This document shows positions 6,855 to 13,854 of a DNA stretch of 13,854 nt, one piece after another. Made by a program: the position numbers and the translations under genes. The first letter of the stretch is position 1. Each line of letters starts with the position of its first letter. Source of the stretch: CAKSIW01 sp045576435 (GTDB lineage Bacteria; Bacillota; Clostridia; Monoglobales; Monoglobaceae); NCBI GenBank assembly GCA_045576435.1, contig JAZNGL010000010.1, positions 1 to 13,854 of the forward strand, written 5' to 3'. The notes below the pieces were generated by a model, which worked only from the letters and a program-made list of their open reading frames with translations, was not told where the DNA came from and did not search any database.

Positions 6855-6876
6855 TAATTAAAATATAATTAAAATA
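6855..6876 (+). repeat. Tandem 11-bp duplication before the Na/Pi cotransporter gene
   Basis: TAATTAAAATA occurs twice back to back, at 6855-6865 and 6866-6876, filling most of the 32-base gap after the radical SAM gene and ending at the ribosome binding site AGGAGG (6876-6881). The second junction creates TATAAT at 6864-6869, a possible -10, but no acceptable -35 was seen 16-18 bases upstream. It is probably a simple slippage duplication in AT-rich spacer; a promoter role is not supported. Confidence 0.7.
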
Positions 6877-6886
6877 GGAGGTTATT

Positions 6887-8644
6887 ATGGATTTATTTTC
6901 AATTTTAGCGTTATTGGGCGGTCTTGCATTATTCCTTTTTGGAATGGATTATATGGGCGACAACTTGAAAAAATTATCAGGTGGTCAACTTGAATCAATT
7001 TTGCAAAAGCTCACATCAAACAGAGCAAAAGGTTTTCTGTTGGGATTTTTAGTAACTGCAATAATACAAAGTTCATCCGCAACAACTGTTATGCTTGTTG
7101 GTTTTGTTAATTCGGGAATAATGAAACTTTCGCAATCAATTGCGATTATTCTGGGCGCAAATGTTGGAACAACAGTTACTGCATGGCTTCTCAGTACATC
7201 CGGTATTTCTGCGGCAACAACATGGCTTAAACTTTTGAAACCGGATTCTTTCACTCCGGTTCTTGCAATGATTGGTATTTTAATGACGATGATTTGTCAT
7301 TCCGAAAAGAAAAAAGATATCGGTTCAATTCTTCTTGGCTTTGCAATTCTTATGTTTGGAATGGAAACAATGTCAGGTGCAATGGAAGGCCTTAAGGATA
7401 GTGATGCATTTACAAAGATTTTAGTTATGTTTGAAAATCCTGTTCTGGGTATTTTGTGCGGAACAATTCTCACGGCAATCATACAGTCGTCATCTGCATC
7501 TGTGGGTATTTTACAAGCCTTGTCATTAACAGGTGTGATTCCAACAACAATTGCTCTGCCTGTTATTTTAGGACAAAATATTGGCACAACCATAACACCT
7601 GTGCTTTCTTCAATAAGCGGCAATAAAGACTCAAAGAGAGTTGCGCTTTCTTGCGTTTATATTAAATTTATTGGCGTTATCGTTGTGGGAGTTGCTTTTT
7701 ATGTTTGCCATTCAATTTTTGATTTCCAATTTATGCATGAGAACGCATCTGTTTTCTCAATAGCAATAATCCATACAATGTTTAATATATTGTCAACAAT
7801 CATTTTATTGCCATTTTGCAGTTTTATTGAAAAGCTTGCAATATGGTCAATTAAATCAAATGAAGCTACGGTTGAAGACGATAAATTAAGAGTCCTTGAT
7901 GATAGATTCTTGAATGTTCCGGGTTTTGCGCTTGAAAAAGCAAGAGAACTGATAACAGATATGATGAAGATTACAGGCGAGGCTGTTGATGCATCATTGG
8001 AAAAATTATTGAATTATGACGAGAAAACGGCAGCCAATATTAAAAACTTAGAAGGAATTGTTGATAATTATGAGGACAAGCTTGGGTCATATCTTGTTAA
8101 GCTTGCAGGGCACAAGCTTTCGGAAAATGAGGCAAATGAGGTTACCTCGCTTTTGCATATTATTGGTGATGCCGAAAGAATATCTGACCATGCGTGCAAT
8201 CTGGTTGATGCATCTAAAGAAATATATACAAAGAAAATCAACTTTTCATCTGAAGCGATCAAAGAAATTGAAATTACTGCCAGTGCAGTTAAAGAAATTG
8301 TTGATATTTCAATCAAAGCTATTGAAAGCTCAAGTAAGGAAATTGCAATTCAGATTGAGCCTCTGGAACAGGTTATTGATAAGCTGAAATATAAGATGAA
8401 GCACAACCATGTTGAACGACTTCAAAAAAGCCAGTGCACAATTGAGCTTGGTTTTGTTTATTCCGATATTATAACGAATTTTGAGAGAATTGCCGACCAT
8501 TGCTCGAATATTGGTGTTACAATTCTTCAAAAAGATAGCACAGGTTTTGAGCCTCATTATTATTTGAATCATGTTAAAAACGATGGTGAAAACAACTTTA
8601 AAAACCAATATGATGAATATAAGAAAAAATATGATGTAATATAA
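6887..8644 (+). CDS. Na+/phosphate cotransporter with C-terminal PhoU domain
   Basis: A 585-residue membrane protein of the Na/Pi cotransporter family (SLC34/NptA-like), predicted to import phosphate with sodium. The family's inverted internal repeat is clear: QSSSATTV at 61-68 with GANVGTT at 90-96 in the first half, and QSSSASVG at 200-207 with GQNIGTT at 229-235 in the second. About eight or nine hydrophobic segments cover residues 1-320. Residues about 345-560 are soluble and helical with two PhoU-like repeats (AERISDHACNLVD and FERIADHCSNIG are typical). PhoU-like tails are common in clostridial members and probably regulate uptake. AGGAGG at 6876-6881 gives a near-ideal start at ATG 6887. 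There is no terminator before or after it, so read-through from luxS and into the SulP gene is likely. Substrate is inferred from the family. Confidence 0.92.
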   Translation: MDLFSILALLGGLALFLFGMDYMGDNLKKLSGGQLESILQKLTSNRAKGFLLGFLVTAIIQSSSATTVMLVGFVNSGIMKLSQSIAIILGANVGTTVTAWLLSTSGISAATTWLKLLKPDSFTPVLAMIGILMTMICHSEKKKDIGSILLGFAILMFGMETMSGAMEGLKDSDAFTKILVMFENPVLGILCGTILTAIIQSSSASVGILQALSLTGVIPTTIALPVILGQNIGTTITPVLSSISGNKDSKRVALSCVYIKFIGVIVVGVAFYVCHSIFDFQFMHENASVFSIAIIHTMFNILSTIILLPFCSFIEKLAIWSIKSNEATVEDDKLRVLDDRFLNVPGFALEKARELITDMMKITGEAVDASLEKLLNYDEKTAANIKNLEGIVDNYEDKLGSYLVKLAGHKLSENEANEVTSLLHIIGDAERISDHACNLVDASKEIYTKKINFSSEAIKEIEITASAVKEIVDISIKAIESSSKEIAIQIEPLEQVIDKLKYKMKHNHVERLQKSQCTIELGFVYSDIITNFERIADHCSNIGVTILQKDSTGFEPHYYLNHVKNDGENNFKNQYDEYKKKYDVI

Positions 8645-8685
8645 TTTTCTTTAAAATTTTTACATGCAGAGAAGAGGGTTGAAAA

Positions 8686-10323
8686 GTGAAAAATTTTTAT
8701 CCGATGTTGATAACGGATTTAAAGGGCTATTCGCGTTCTCAATTTTTTAAAGATATTATTGCAGGTATTATTGTTGCAATAATTGCACTACCGCTCTCAA
8801 TAGCGTTAGCAATTGCCTCAGGGGTTGGTCCTGAAGCGGGAATTTACACCGCAATTATTGCGGGAGCGGTTACGGCGATATTTGGAGGAAGCAGTGTTCA
8901 GATTTCGGGTCCAACTGCTGCTTTCGCAACTATTGTTGCAGGAATTGTTGCAAAAAACGGAATGGATGGTTTAGTGCTTGCAACCATACTTGCAGGAATA
9001 TTGCTTATTATTATGGGCGCATTTAAGCTTGGTAATCTGATTAAATTTATACCATTCACAATAACAACAGGATTCACCTCAGGAATTGCGGTGACGCTTG
9101 TTATTGGGCAGATGAAGGATTTCTTTGGTGTTACCTATCAACATAAAGAGGCGCCGATTGAAACAATAGAGAAGTTGGTGGCTTTTATTGAAAATTCGTC
9201 AACAATAAACTATCAGGCAATTATTGTGGGAATGGTTTGTCTTGCGGTTCTCATAATCTGGCCTAAAATATATGATAAAATTCCAGCATCACTTATTGCG
9301 GTTGCAGTTGGAATTGTGATGGCTAAAGGAATTGGAATGAATGTTTCAACTATTGGCGACTTATATACTGTTAGTAGTGCACTTCCAAAATTTAATTTAC
9401 CCGCATTTGGATTTTCTGAAATAATGGAAGTTTTTCCTAACGCACTCACTATTGCACTTCTTGCCGGAATTGAATCTTTGCTTTCTTGTGTTGTTGCAGA
9501 TGGCATGATTAACGGTAAGCATCGTTCAAATACTGAACTGACTGCTCAGGGACTTGCAAATATATCTTCTGCATTATTTGGCGGAATTCCAGCAACGGGT
9601 GCAATCGCAAGAACTGCGGCAAATATCAAAAACGGAGGAAGAACACCTGTTTCATCACTTGTTCATTCTATTGTTTTGCTTCTTGTGCTTGTTCTTCTTA
9701 TGCCATATGCAGCACTAATTCCAATGCCTGCAATTGCGGCAATTTTGATTAGTGTTGCTTATAACATGTGTCAATGGAGACAGTTTGTTCAGTTGGTTAA
9801 GACATCGCCAAAGAGTGACATTATTGTTTTAATTACAACATTTGTTTTAACGGTTGTTTTTGATTTGGTTATTGCAATTGAAGTCGGAATAGTTATGGCT
9901 TGTATTTTGTTTATGAAACGCATGAGTGACGAAACAAAAATTGAGAGTTGGAAATATGTTGCTGAGGAGGGCGAAACAGCAGAAAATCTTAGAGAGGTTT
10001 CAAAGCATATAAGTGTTTATGAACTTCGCGGACCGCTATTCTTTGCAGTTGCTCAGCAAATTTCAATGATTAAGGTTAAGGCATATACAAAGTGCGTTGT
10101 GCTTCGTATGCGCTCTGTGCCATCGGTTGATACAGATGCTCTCAGAATGCTTGAAGAATTTGTTCGTAAATGTGCGAAGAAAAACATAACGGTTATATTT
10201 TCTCACACTAATTCACAGCCAATAAAGGCTATGAAAAAATCAGGACTCTATAGTCTGGTCACTAAAGAGAATTTCTGTGCAAATATTGATGAAGCACTTA
10301 TGCGTGCAGAACTTTTTAAATAA
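8686..10323 (+). CDS. SulP-family anion transporter with STAS domain
   Basis: A 545-residue SLC26/SulP transporter. The N-terminal two-thirds (about 20-410) has multiple hydrophobic helices, with the family signatures LPLSIALAIASGVGPEAG and GSSVQISGPTAAF (68-80), plus GIESLLSCVVADGM (261-274). A C-terminal cytoplasmic STAS domain spans about 441-540, beginning SVYELRGPLFFA. The loop where many STAS proteins have DxSG/DATG reads SVDTDAL here. Members move sulfate, bicarbonate or C4-dicarboxylates; the sequence alone does not decide, and no cysteine-synthesis or carbonic anhydrase gene is adjacent to help. The start is GTG 8686, with GAAGAGGG at 8671-8678 seven bases upstream. It follows the phosphate transporter by 41 bases with no terminator, so the two may be expressed together. 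Confidence 0.92.
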   Translation: MKNFYPMLITDLKGYSRSQFFKDIIAGIIVAIIALPLSIALAIASGVGPEAGIYTAIIAGAVTAIFGGSSVQISGPTAAFATIVAGIVAKNGMDGLVLATILAGILLIIMGAFKLGNLIKFIPFTITTGFTSGIAVTLVIGQMKDFFGVTYQHKEAPIETIEKLVAFIENSSTINYQAIIVGMVCLAVLIIWPKIYDKIPASLIAVAVGIVMAKGIGMNVSTIGDLYTVSSALPKFNLPAFGFSEIMEVFPNALTIALLAGIESLLSCVVADGMINGKHRSNTELTAQGLANISSALFGGIPATGAIARTAANIKNGGRTPVSSLVHSIVLLLVLVLLMPYAALIPMPAIAAILISVAYNMCQWRQFVQLVKTSPKSDIIVLITTFVLTVVFDLVIAIEVGIVMACILFMKRMSDETKIESWKYVAEEGETAENLREVSKHISVYELRGPLFFAVAQQISMIKVKAYTKCVVLRMRSVPSVDTDALRMLEEFVRKCAKKNITVIFSHTNSQPIKAMKKSGLYSLVTKENFCANIDEALMRAELFK

Positions 10324-10363
10324 TAAAATCTATAAAATATAAATAAATTAAGGAGAGATACGA

Positions 10364-10900
10364 ATGAATAAATATGCAGGAACACAAACAGAAAAAAATT
10401 TAGAGGCGGCTTTTGCCGGTGAATCACAGGCAAGGAATAAATATACATATTTTGCTTCTAAAGCTAAAAAAGAAGGATTTGAGCAGATTTCAGCGTTGTT
10501 TTTGAAAACAGCTGATAACGAAAAAGAGCATGCTAAAATGTGGTTTAAGGAGTTAAATGGTATTGGTGATACTGCTGAAAATCTTCTTCATGCTGCAGAG
10601 GGTGAAAACTACGAGTGGACAGATATGTATGAGGGATTTGCAGTTACTGCAGAAAAAGAAGGTTTCCCCGAACTTGCCGCAAAGTTTCGTTTAGTTGCAG
10701 CAATTGAAAAACATCACGAGGAAAGATATCGTGCACTTCTTAAAAATGTTGAAATGACAGAGGTTTTTGCAAAGAGCGAAGTTAAAATTTGGGAATGCCG
10801 CAATTGTGGTCATCTTGTGGTTGGAACAAATGCACCGGAAGTTTGTCCAACATGTGCACATCCTCAAAGCTATTTTGAAGTACATGCTGAAAATTACTAA
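10364..10900 (+). CDS. rbr: Rubrerythrin
   Basis: A 178-residue non-haem iron protein that reduces hydrogen peroxide in the cytoplasm of anaerobes, using electrons from rubredoxin or NADH-dependent reductases. The N-terminal ferritin-like four-helix domain has the diiron ligands Glu20 (FAGESQARNKY), Glu53 and His56 (NEKEHAKM), Glu97 (TAEKEGF region) and Glu115/Glu119-120 (IEKHHEERY). The C-terminal rubredoxin-like domain has the FeS4 cysteines Cys145, Cys148, Cys161 and Cys164 in ECRNCGH and EVCPTCAHP. Length and domain order are classical. AAGGAG at 10350-10355 is eight bases before the ATG. It lies 40 bases after the SulP gene, with no promoter or PerR-like box recognised in the gap, and is closed by a strong terminator. 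It is strong evidence of an anaerobic lifestyle. Confidence 0.96.
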   Translation: MNKYAGTQTEKNLEAAFAGESQARNKYTYFASKAKKEGFEQISALFLKTADNEKEHAKMWFKELNGIGDTAENLLHAAEGENYEWTDMYEGFAVTAEKEGFPELAAKFRLVAAIEKHHEERYRALLKNVEMTEVFAKSEVKIWECRNCGHLVVGTNAPEVCPTCAHPQSYFEVHAENY

Positions 10901-10904
10901 AAAA

Positions 10905-10949
10905 CATAAAAAATTGGAGTTGCAGTTTGTAACTCCAATTTTTTTATGT
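10905..10949 (+). terminator. Strong intrinsic terminator after rubrerythrin, possibly bidirectional
   Basis: A long hairpin pairs 10908-10924 with 10928-10944. The core TTGGAGTTGCA/TGTAACTCCAA contains one G-T wobble and has a three-base GTT loop. It is flanked by an A run on the 5' side and seven T (10939-10945) on the 3' side. The outer CAT (10905-10907) and ATG (10946-10948) extend the symmetry with one extra T. The A and T tracts mean it could terminate transcripts from either strand. It begins five to eight bases after the rubrerythrin stop. Confidence 0.92.
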
Positions 10950-10975
10950 GTTTCTTTAAAATATATAAAAATAAA

Positions 10976-11004
10976 TTGATTTTATGGTAAAAATATGTTA
11001 TAAT
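10976..11004 (+). promoter_or_regulatory. Predicted sigma-A promoter for the NSS transporter leader
   Basis: TTGATT at 10976-10981 and a perfect TATAAT at 10999-11004 are separated by 17 bases. Transcription would start near 11011, leaving an untranslated leader of about 229 bases before the transporter start codon. The stretch between the rubrerythrin terminator and this promoter (10950-10975) is AT-rich and holds nothing else recognisable. Confidence 0.8.
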
Positions 11005-11010
11005 TAGCAC

Positions 11011-11239
11011 ATTCAGGAATTTATTTGTAAAATTCTTGAGAACAGACATTTTTTTGTGCTCCTAAAGGAGCCACGCATCAATTGGCGATGCTTTATAAAA
11101 TGCCTTTGCAAACAATATTATGAAAGGTAAAGAAGAAAATCGCCATGCGATTGTTAATTGAAGGTCAACTTTCAAATATTAATTTTACATTTGAAGTTGG
11201 TTTCCGTGGTAACTCGCACAGTATAAAGGAGATAAAGTT
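11011..11239 (+). promoter_or_regulatory. Long structured 5' leader of the NSS transporter, possible cis-regulatory RNA
   Basis: This leader has at least five local hairpins: 11013-11022/11030-11039 (10 bp, one wobble), GCTCC 11058-11062/GGAGC 11067-11071, GCATC 11075-11079/GATGC 11087-11091, AATCGC 11138-11143/GCGATT 11147-11152, and a long stem 11166-11178/11189-11199 with one bulge. TGGCGAT at 11083-11089 is also complementary to ATCGCCA at 11139-11145, and this pairing would exclude both the third and fourth hairpins. There is no T-run terminator before the gene, so any control would act on translation or stability; the ribosome site AAAGGAG is at 11225-11231. No consensus of the glycine, lysine, SAM, purine, TPP or cyclic-di-GMP riboswitches was recognised. 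Pairings are seen; the regulatory role is inferred. Confidence 0.45.
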
Positions 11240-12598
11240 ATGGCAAAAGAAAAAAGAAGTACTTTTACAGGGAAATTAGGATTTGTTCTGGCAGCGGCCG
11301 GATCGGCGGTAGGACTTGGAAATATATGGCGTTTCCCATATCTTGCGGCTAAATATGGTGGAGGAATTTTTCTGCTTGTATATATCATTCTTGCAGTAAC
11401 GTTTGGATTCACTTTAATGATAGCGGAAATTTCAATAGGTAGAAAAACAGGTCTCAGTGCAATAGGTGCATTTAAAAAGCTGAACAAAAAGTATGCATTT
11501 ATTGGGTATCTTGCGGCAACCATTCCTATGATTATTTTGCCGTATTACTCTGTTATCGGTGGTTGGGTTACGAAGTATCTATTTGCTTTTATCTGCGGCG
11601 GTGCTGCAGATGCTGCAAACGATGCTTATTTCACCGGATTTATTTCACAGACGGGAGCACCTATTTTCTGGTTTCTGTTGTTTATTGGTGTTACTGCAAT
11701 TGTTGTTTTGTGCGGTGTTGAAAAGGGAGTAGAGAAAATCAGCAAAATTATGATGCCAATTCTTGTGCTCTTGTCCTTGTTTATTGCAATTTACTCTGTT
11801 TTACTTCCAGGTGCAAAGGAAGGCGTTCTTTACTACATATTACCCGATTTTAGTAAATTTTCAGCAACAACGGTGCTGGCGGCCATGGGACAGTTGTTTT
11901 ATTCAATGTCCTTGGCAATGGGAATCATGATAACCTATGGTTCATATATGAAAAAAGATGTGAACATGGAATCCTCTGTAACTCAAATAGAACTTTTTGA
12001 TACAGGTATTGCGTTTATGGCAGGTCTTATGATTATTCCGGCAGTATTTGTTTTTTCAGGTGGAACTCCGGAGGCATTGGGTAAAGGACCAAGCCTTATG
12101 TTCGTAACCTTGCCGAAGGTTTTTGAAACGATGGCAGGTGGAACATATATAGGTATTTTGTTCTTTGTGTTGGTTCTGTTTGCTGCACTGACATCTTCTA
12201 TTTCGTTAATGGAAACCGTTGTATCGATTGTTTGTGATAAATTTAAACTTTCCCGTAAGCTTTCGTGTTTAGTTGTACTCCTGTTCTCAATTGTGTTGGG
12301 ACTCCTTTCAACATTGGGATATGGTCTTTTGGAAAATGTGAAGATCATTGGTATGCAGTTTTTGGACTTCTTTGATTTTATCAGCAATAGCGTGCTGATG
12401 CCGATTGTTGCATTCTTGACATGCATTTTTGTTGGATATGTTTTAAAGCCGGATGCAATTATCGAAGAAGTGGAAATTTCACAAAAGTTTAAAAGAAAAG
12501 CGATATTTACTTTTATGATTAAATATCTCGCTCCAATATGTATTATCATGATTTTGATTTCTTCTTTTCTCGATGCATTAGGAATATTGAAAATATAA
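11240..12598 (+). CDS. Sodium-dependent amino-acid transporter, NSS (SLC6) family
   Basis: A 452-residue neurotransmitter:sodium symporter homologue, predicted to import a neutral or aromatic amino acid with Na+. The family signature GSAVGLGNIWRFPY is at 21-34 and forms the unwound part of TM1, including Asn28, equivalent to a sodium ligand in LeuT, and gate Arg31. The TM6 segment LFYSMSLAMGIMITYGSYM and the TM8 segment ALTSSISLMETVVS are also typical. I count eleven hydrophobic helices, as in the MhsT/Tyt1 group, rather than the twelve of LeuT. Substrate cannot be fixed from sequence by eye; hydrophobic or aromatic amino acids are most likely by analogy. AAAGGAG at 11225-11231 precedes ATG 11240. 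The gene is a single transcription unit with its own promoter, long leader and strong terminator, unlike the packed genes upstream. Confidence 0.94.
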   Translation: MAKEKRSTFTGKLGFVLAAAGSAVGLGNIWRFPYLAAKYGGGIFLLVYIILAVTFGFTLMIAEISIGRKTGLSAIGAFKKLNKKYAFIGYLAATIPMIILPYYSVIGGWVTKYLFAFICGGAADAANDAYFTGFISQTGAPIFWFLLFIGVTAIVVLCGVEKGVEKISKIMMPILVLLSLFIAIYSVLLPGAKEGVLYYILPDFSKFSATTVLAAMGQLFYSMSLAMGIMITYGSYMKKDVNMESSVTQIELFDTGIAFMAGLMIIPAVFVFSGGTPEALGKGPSLMFVTLPKVFETMAGGTYIGILFFVLVLFAALTSSISLMETVVSIVCDKFKLSRKLSCLVVLLFSIVLGLLSTLGYGLLENVKIIGMQFLDFFDFISNSVLMPIVAFLTCIFVGYVLKPDAIIEEVEISQKFKRKAIFTFMIKYLAPICIIMILISSFLDALGILKI

Positions 12599-12603
12599 GT
12601 AAT

Positions 12604-12636
12604 AAAACAGTTGGAACCTTGCTCCGACTGTTTTTT
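12604..12636 (+). terminator. Intrinsic terminator after the NSS transporter
   Basis: ACAGTTGGA at 12607-12615 pairs with TCCGACTGT at 12623-12631 (nine pairs with one T-G wobble, loop ACCTTGC), extended by A-T pairs from 12604 and followed by a run of T through 12636. It begins five bases after the transporter stop codon and is a standard rho-independent terminator. Confidence 0.93.
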
Positions 12637-12644
12637 ATATTAGA

Positions 12645-12673
12645 TTGACATTGATGTTGGAGAATGATATAAT
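12645..12673 (+). promoter_or_regulatory. Consensus sigma-A promoter with extended -10 for glycerate kinase
   Basis: A perfect TTGACA at 12645-12650 and a perfect TATAAT at 12668-12673 are spaced by 17 bases, with TGA directly before the -10 box giving an extended -10 element. The expected transcription start is near 12680, leaving a leader of about 37 bases. This is the strongest promoter in the window by sequence and suggests high basal expression unless a repressor acts. No operator palindrome was recognised. Confidence 0.9.
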
Positions 12674-12716
12674 GAATGGGTTATTAAAATAATTATAATA
12701 AATAAAGGAGTAAGCC

Positions 12717-13850
12717 ATGAACGTTGTTATAGCAATTGATTCGTTTAAAGGAAGCATGACGTCGATAGATGCAGGAACTGCGGCAAGCGTTGGAATAAAA
12801 AGAGTGTTTCCTGATGCTAATATTAAGGTTATGCCAATAGCAGATGGCGGAGAGGGAACAGTTGAAGCTCTTGCTGAGGGATTAGGCGGTGAAATACAAC
12901 AGATAAAGGTGAAAAATCCGCTGGGTAAAGAAATTGTTGCAGAATACGGAATTGTTGAAAAAACAGCCATAATTGAAATGGCTGCAGCATCAGGTATTGC
13001 CCTGATAAATAAAAATGAATTAAATCCCATGATTACAACAACCTATGGAGTTGGTCAAATGATAAAGGATGCAATTCACAAGGGTTGCAGAGAGTTTATT
13101 ATTGGAATTGGCGGAAGTGCAACAAATGATGGTGGCGTTGGGATGCTTCAGGCTTTGGGGTATGAATTTTTAGATAAATATGGAAAAGAGATTCCTTTTG
13201 GTGCACAAGGCTTAGGATTGATTGATGAAATTAAAGATGCTAATGTTATATCAGAATTAAAAGGCTGTATTTTTAATATCGCCTGTGATGTAACAAATCC
13301 GCTTTGTGGAGAAAATGGATGCAGTGCAGTTTTTTCCATTCAAAAAGGTGCAAAGCTCGAGGATATACCTCTTATGGATAAGGCGATGGAAAATTATGCG
13401 TGTGTTACCTCAAAATATAACAAACATGCGGACATGAATTATCCCGGAGCAGGTGCGGCAGGTGGTTTGGGTTTTGCTTTTTTATCATATCTGAATGGAA
13501 AACTTCAATCAGGAATTGAATTGATACTGGACAAAATTAAAATTGAAAATTATATAAAAAATGCAGATTTGGTGGTTACAGGTGAAGGGAAAATTGATAG
13601 CCAGACAATAATGGGCAAAGCACCAATCGGAATAGCTAAACTTTCAAAAAAGTATGGGAAGGATGTGATTGCGTTTTCGGGTTGTGTTACGCGGGATGCA
13701 AGAATTTGCAACGAACACGGAATAGATGCGATTTTTCCTATCGTTCGCATGGCTTGCACATTGGATGAGGCGATGGAAAAAGAGAATGCAAAACAAAATA
13801 TGACCGATTGCGTTGAACAAGCAGTCAGATTATATAAATTAAGAAAATAA
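12717..13850 (+). CDS. Glycerate kinase (GlxK/GarK family)
   Basis: A 377-residue kinase of the bacterial glycerate kinase family, which phosphorylates D-glycerate with ATP. GarK-type members yield 2-phosphoglycerate, feeding lower glycolysis. Conserved blocks are IDSFKGSMTS at 7-16, PIADGGEGTVEAL at 40-52, IGIGGSATNDGGVGMLQALG at 129-148, PGAGAAGGLGFAF at about 242-254 and VTGEGKIDSQT near 286-296. All are intact, and the length is normal (about 375-385). GGAG at 12707-12710 is six bases before ATG 12717. The gene has its own near-consensus promoter, and the window ends four bases after the stop codon, so downstream partners such as glyoxylate or serine pathway genes cannot be seen. The product position, 2- or 3-phosphoglycerate, is inferred from the family. 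Confidence 0.94.
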   Translation: MNVVIAIDSFKGSMTSIDAGTAASVGIKRVFPDANIKVMPIADGGEGTVEALAEGLGGEIQQIKVKNPLGKEIVAEYGIVEKTAIIEMAAASGIALINKNELNPMITTTYGVGQMIKDAIHKGCREFIIGIGGSATNDGGVGMLQALGYEFLDKYGKEIPFGAQGLGLIDEIKDANVISELKGCIFNIACDVTNPLCGENGCSAVFSIQKGAKLEDIPLMDKAMENYACVTSKYNKHADMNYPGAGAAGGLGFAFLSYLNGKLQSGIELILDKIKIENYIKNADLVVTGEGKIDSQTIMGKAPIGIAKLSKKYGKDVIAFSGCVTRDARICNEHGIDAIFPIVRMACTLDEAMEKENAKQNMTDCVEQAVRLYKLRK

Positions 13851-13854
13851 AACT

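Noticed and set aside
11201..11222. TCCGTGGTAACTCGC resembles the core of a T-box antiterminator (GGTGGTACCGCG).
   Set aside because: Only the TGGT(A)AC core matches. No stem I AGTA/GA motifs, no clear specifier loop, and no competing terminator follow, and the leader does not control an aminoacyl-tRNA synthetase. The resemblance is too short to support a T-box.
11983..12549. A 188-codon open frame on the minus strand within the NSS transporter gene.
   Set aside because: It is an antisense shadow of a well-conserved membrane protein gene; its translation is low-complexity Ser/Ile/Thr/Lys-rich, with no recognisable domain.
1..13854. Defence island, prophage, transposon, CRISPR array or biosynthetic cluster.
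   Set aside because: No transposase, integrase, phage, toxin-antitoxin, Cas or biosynthetic core gene is present; genes are housekeeping or transport, with uniform base composition by eye and no terminal repeats.

Overview
This window is a dense, single-strand stretch of chromosome. All fourteen protein genes lie on the + strand, the sequence is AT-rich, and most spacers are a few bases to a few tens of bases. The most likely source is an anaerobic, low-G+C Gram-positive bacterium of the class Clostridia. The basis is strong AGGAGG-type ribosome binding sites, TTG and GTG starts, a rubrerythrin, a clostridial-type Na+/phosphate cotransporter with a PhoU domain, and the recA-recX, rimO-pgsA and acpP-rnc housekeeping pairs. 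No mobile element, CRISPR array, tRNA or rRNA was recognised.

Region 1 (1-2851) is genome maintenance, ribosome modification and lipid synthesis. It holds the 3' end of recA, then recX after a 70-base gap with a 10-bp hairpin, then rimO overlapping recX by 4 bases, then pgsA overlapping rimO by 17 bases. Region 2 (2878-6854) opens with a good sigma-A-type promoter and acpP. After a hairpin spacer comes a tightly packed run: rnc, an Elp3-like radical SAM gene overlapping it, luxS, and a B12-binding-type radical SAM gene with a C-terminal region like DUF4080. Region 3 (6887-10900) carries an Na/Pi cotransporter with a PhoU tail, a SulP-STAS anion transporter and rubrerythrin, closed by a strong and possibly bidirectional terminator. 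Region 4 (10901-13854) has two separately promoted genes. One is an NSS-family amino-acid:Na+ symporter with a consensus promoter and a 229-base structured leader. The other is a glycerate kinase with a near-perfect extended -10 promoter. A strong terminator separates them.

Most genes are ordinary housekeeping genes. Three points deserve a second look. First, three radical SAM enzymes lie within 6 kb, two of them flanking luxS, which recycles a product of SAM-dependent methylation. Second, the NSS leader contains mutually exclusive pairings and matches no riboswitch class I could recognise. Third, the DUF4080-type enzyme has no known reaction. I found no convincing previously undescribed multi-gene system such as a defence island or biosynthetic cluster. 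The leader RNA and the radical SAM/luxS cluster are the best candidates for new biology.
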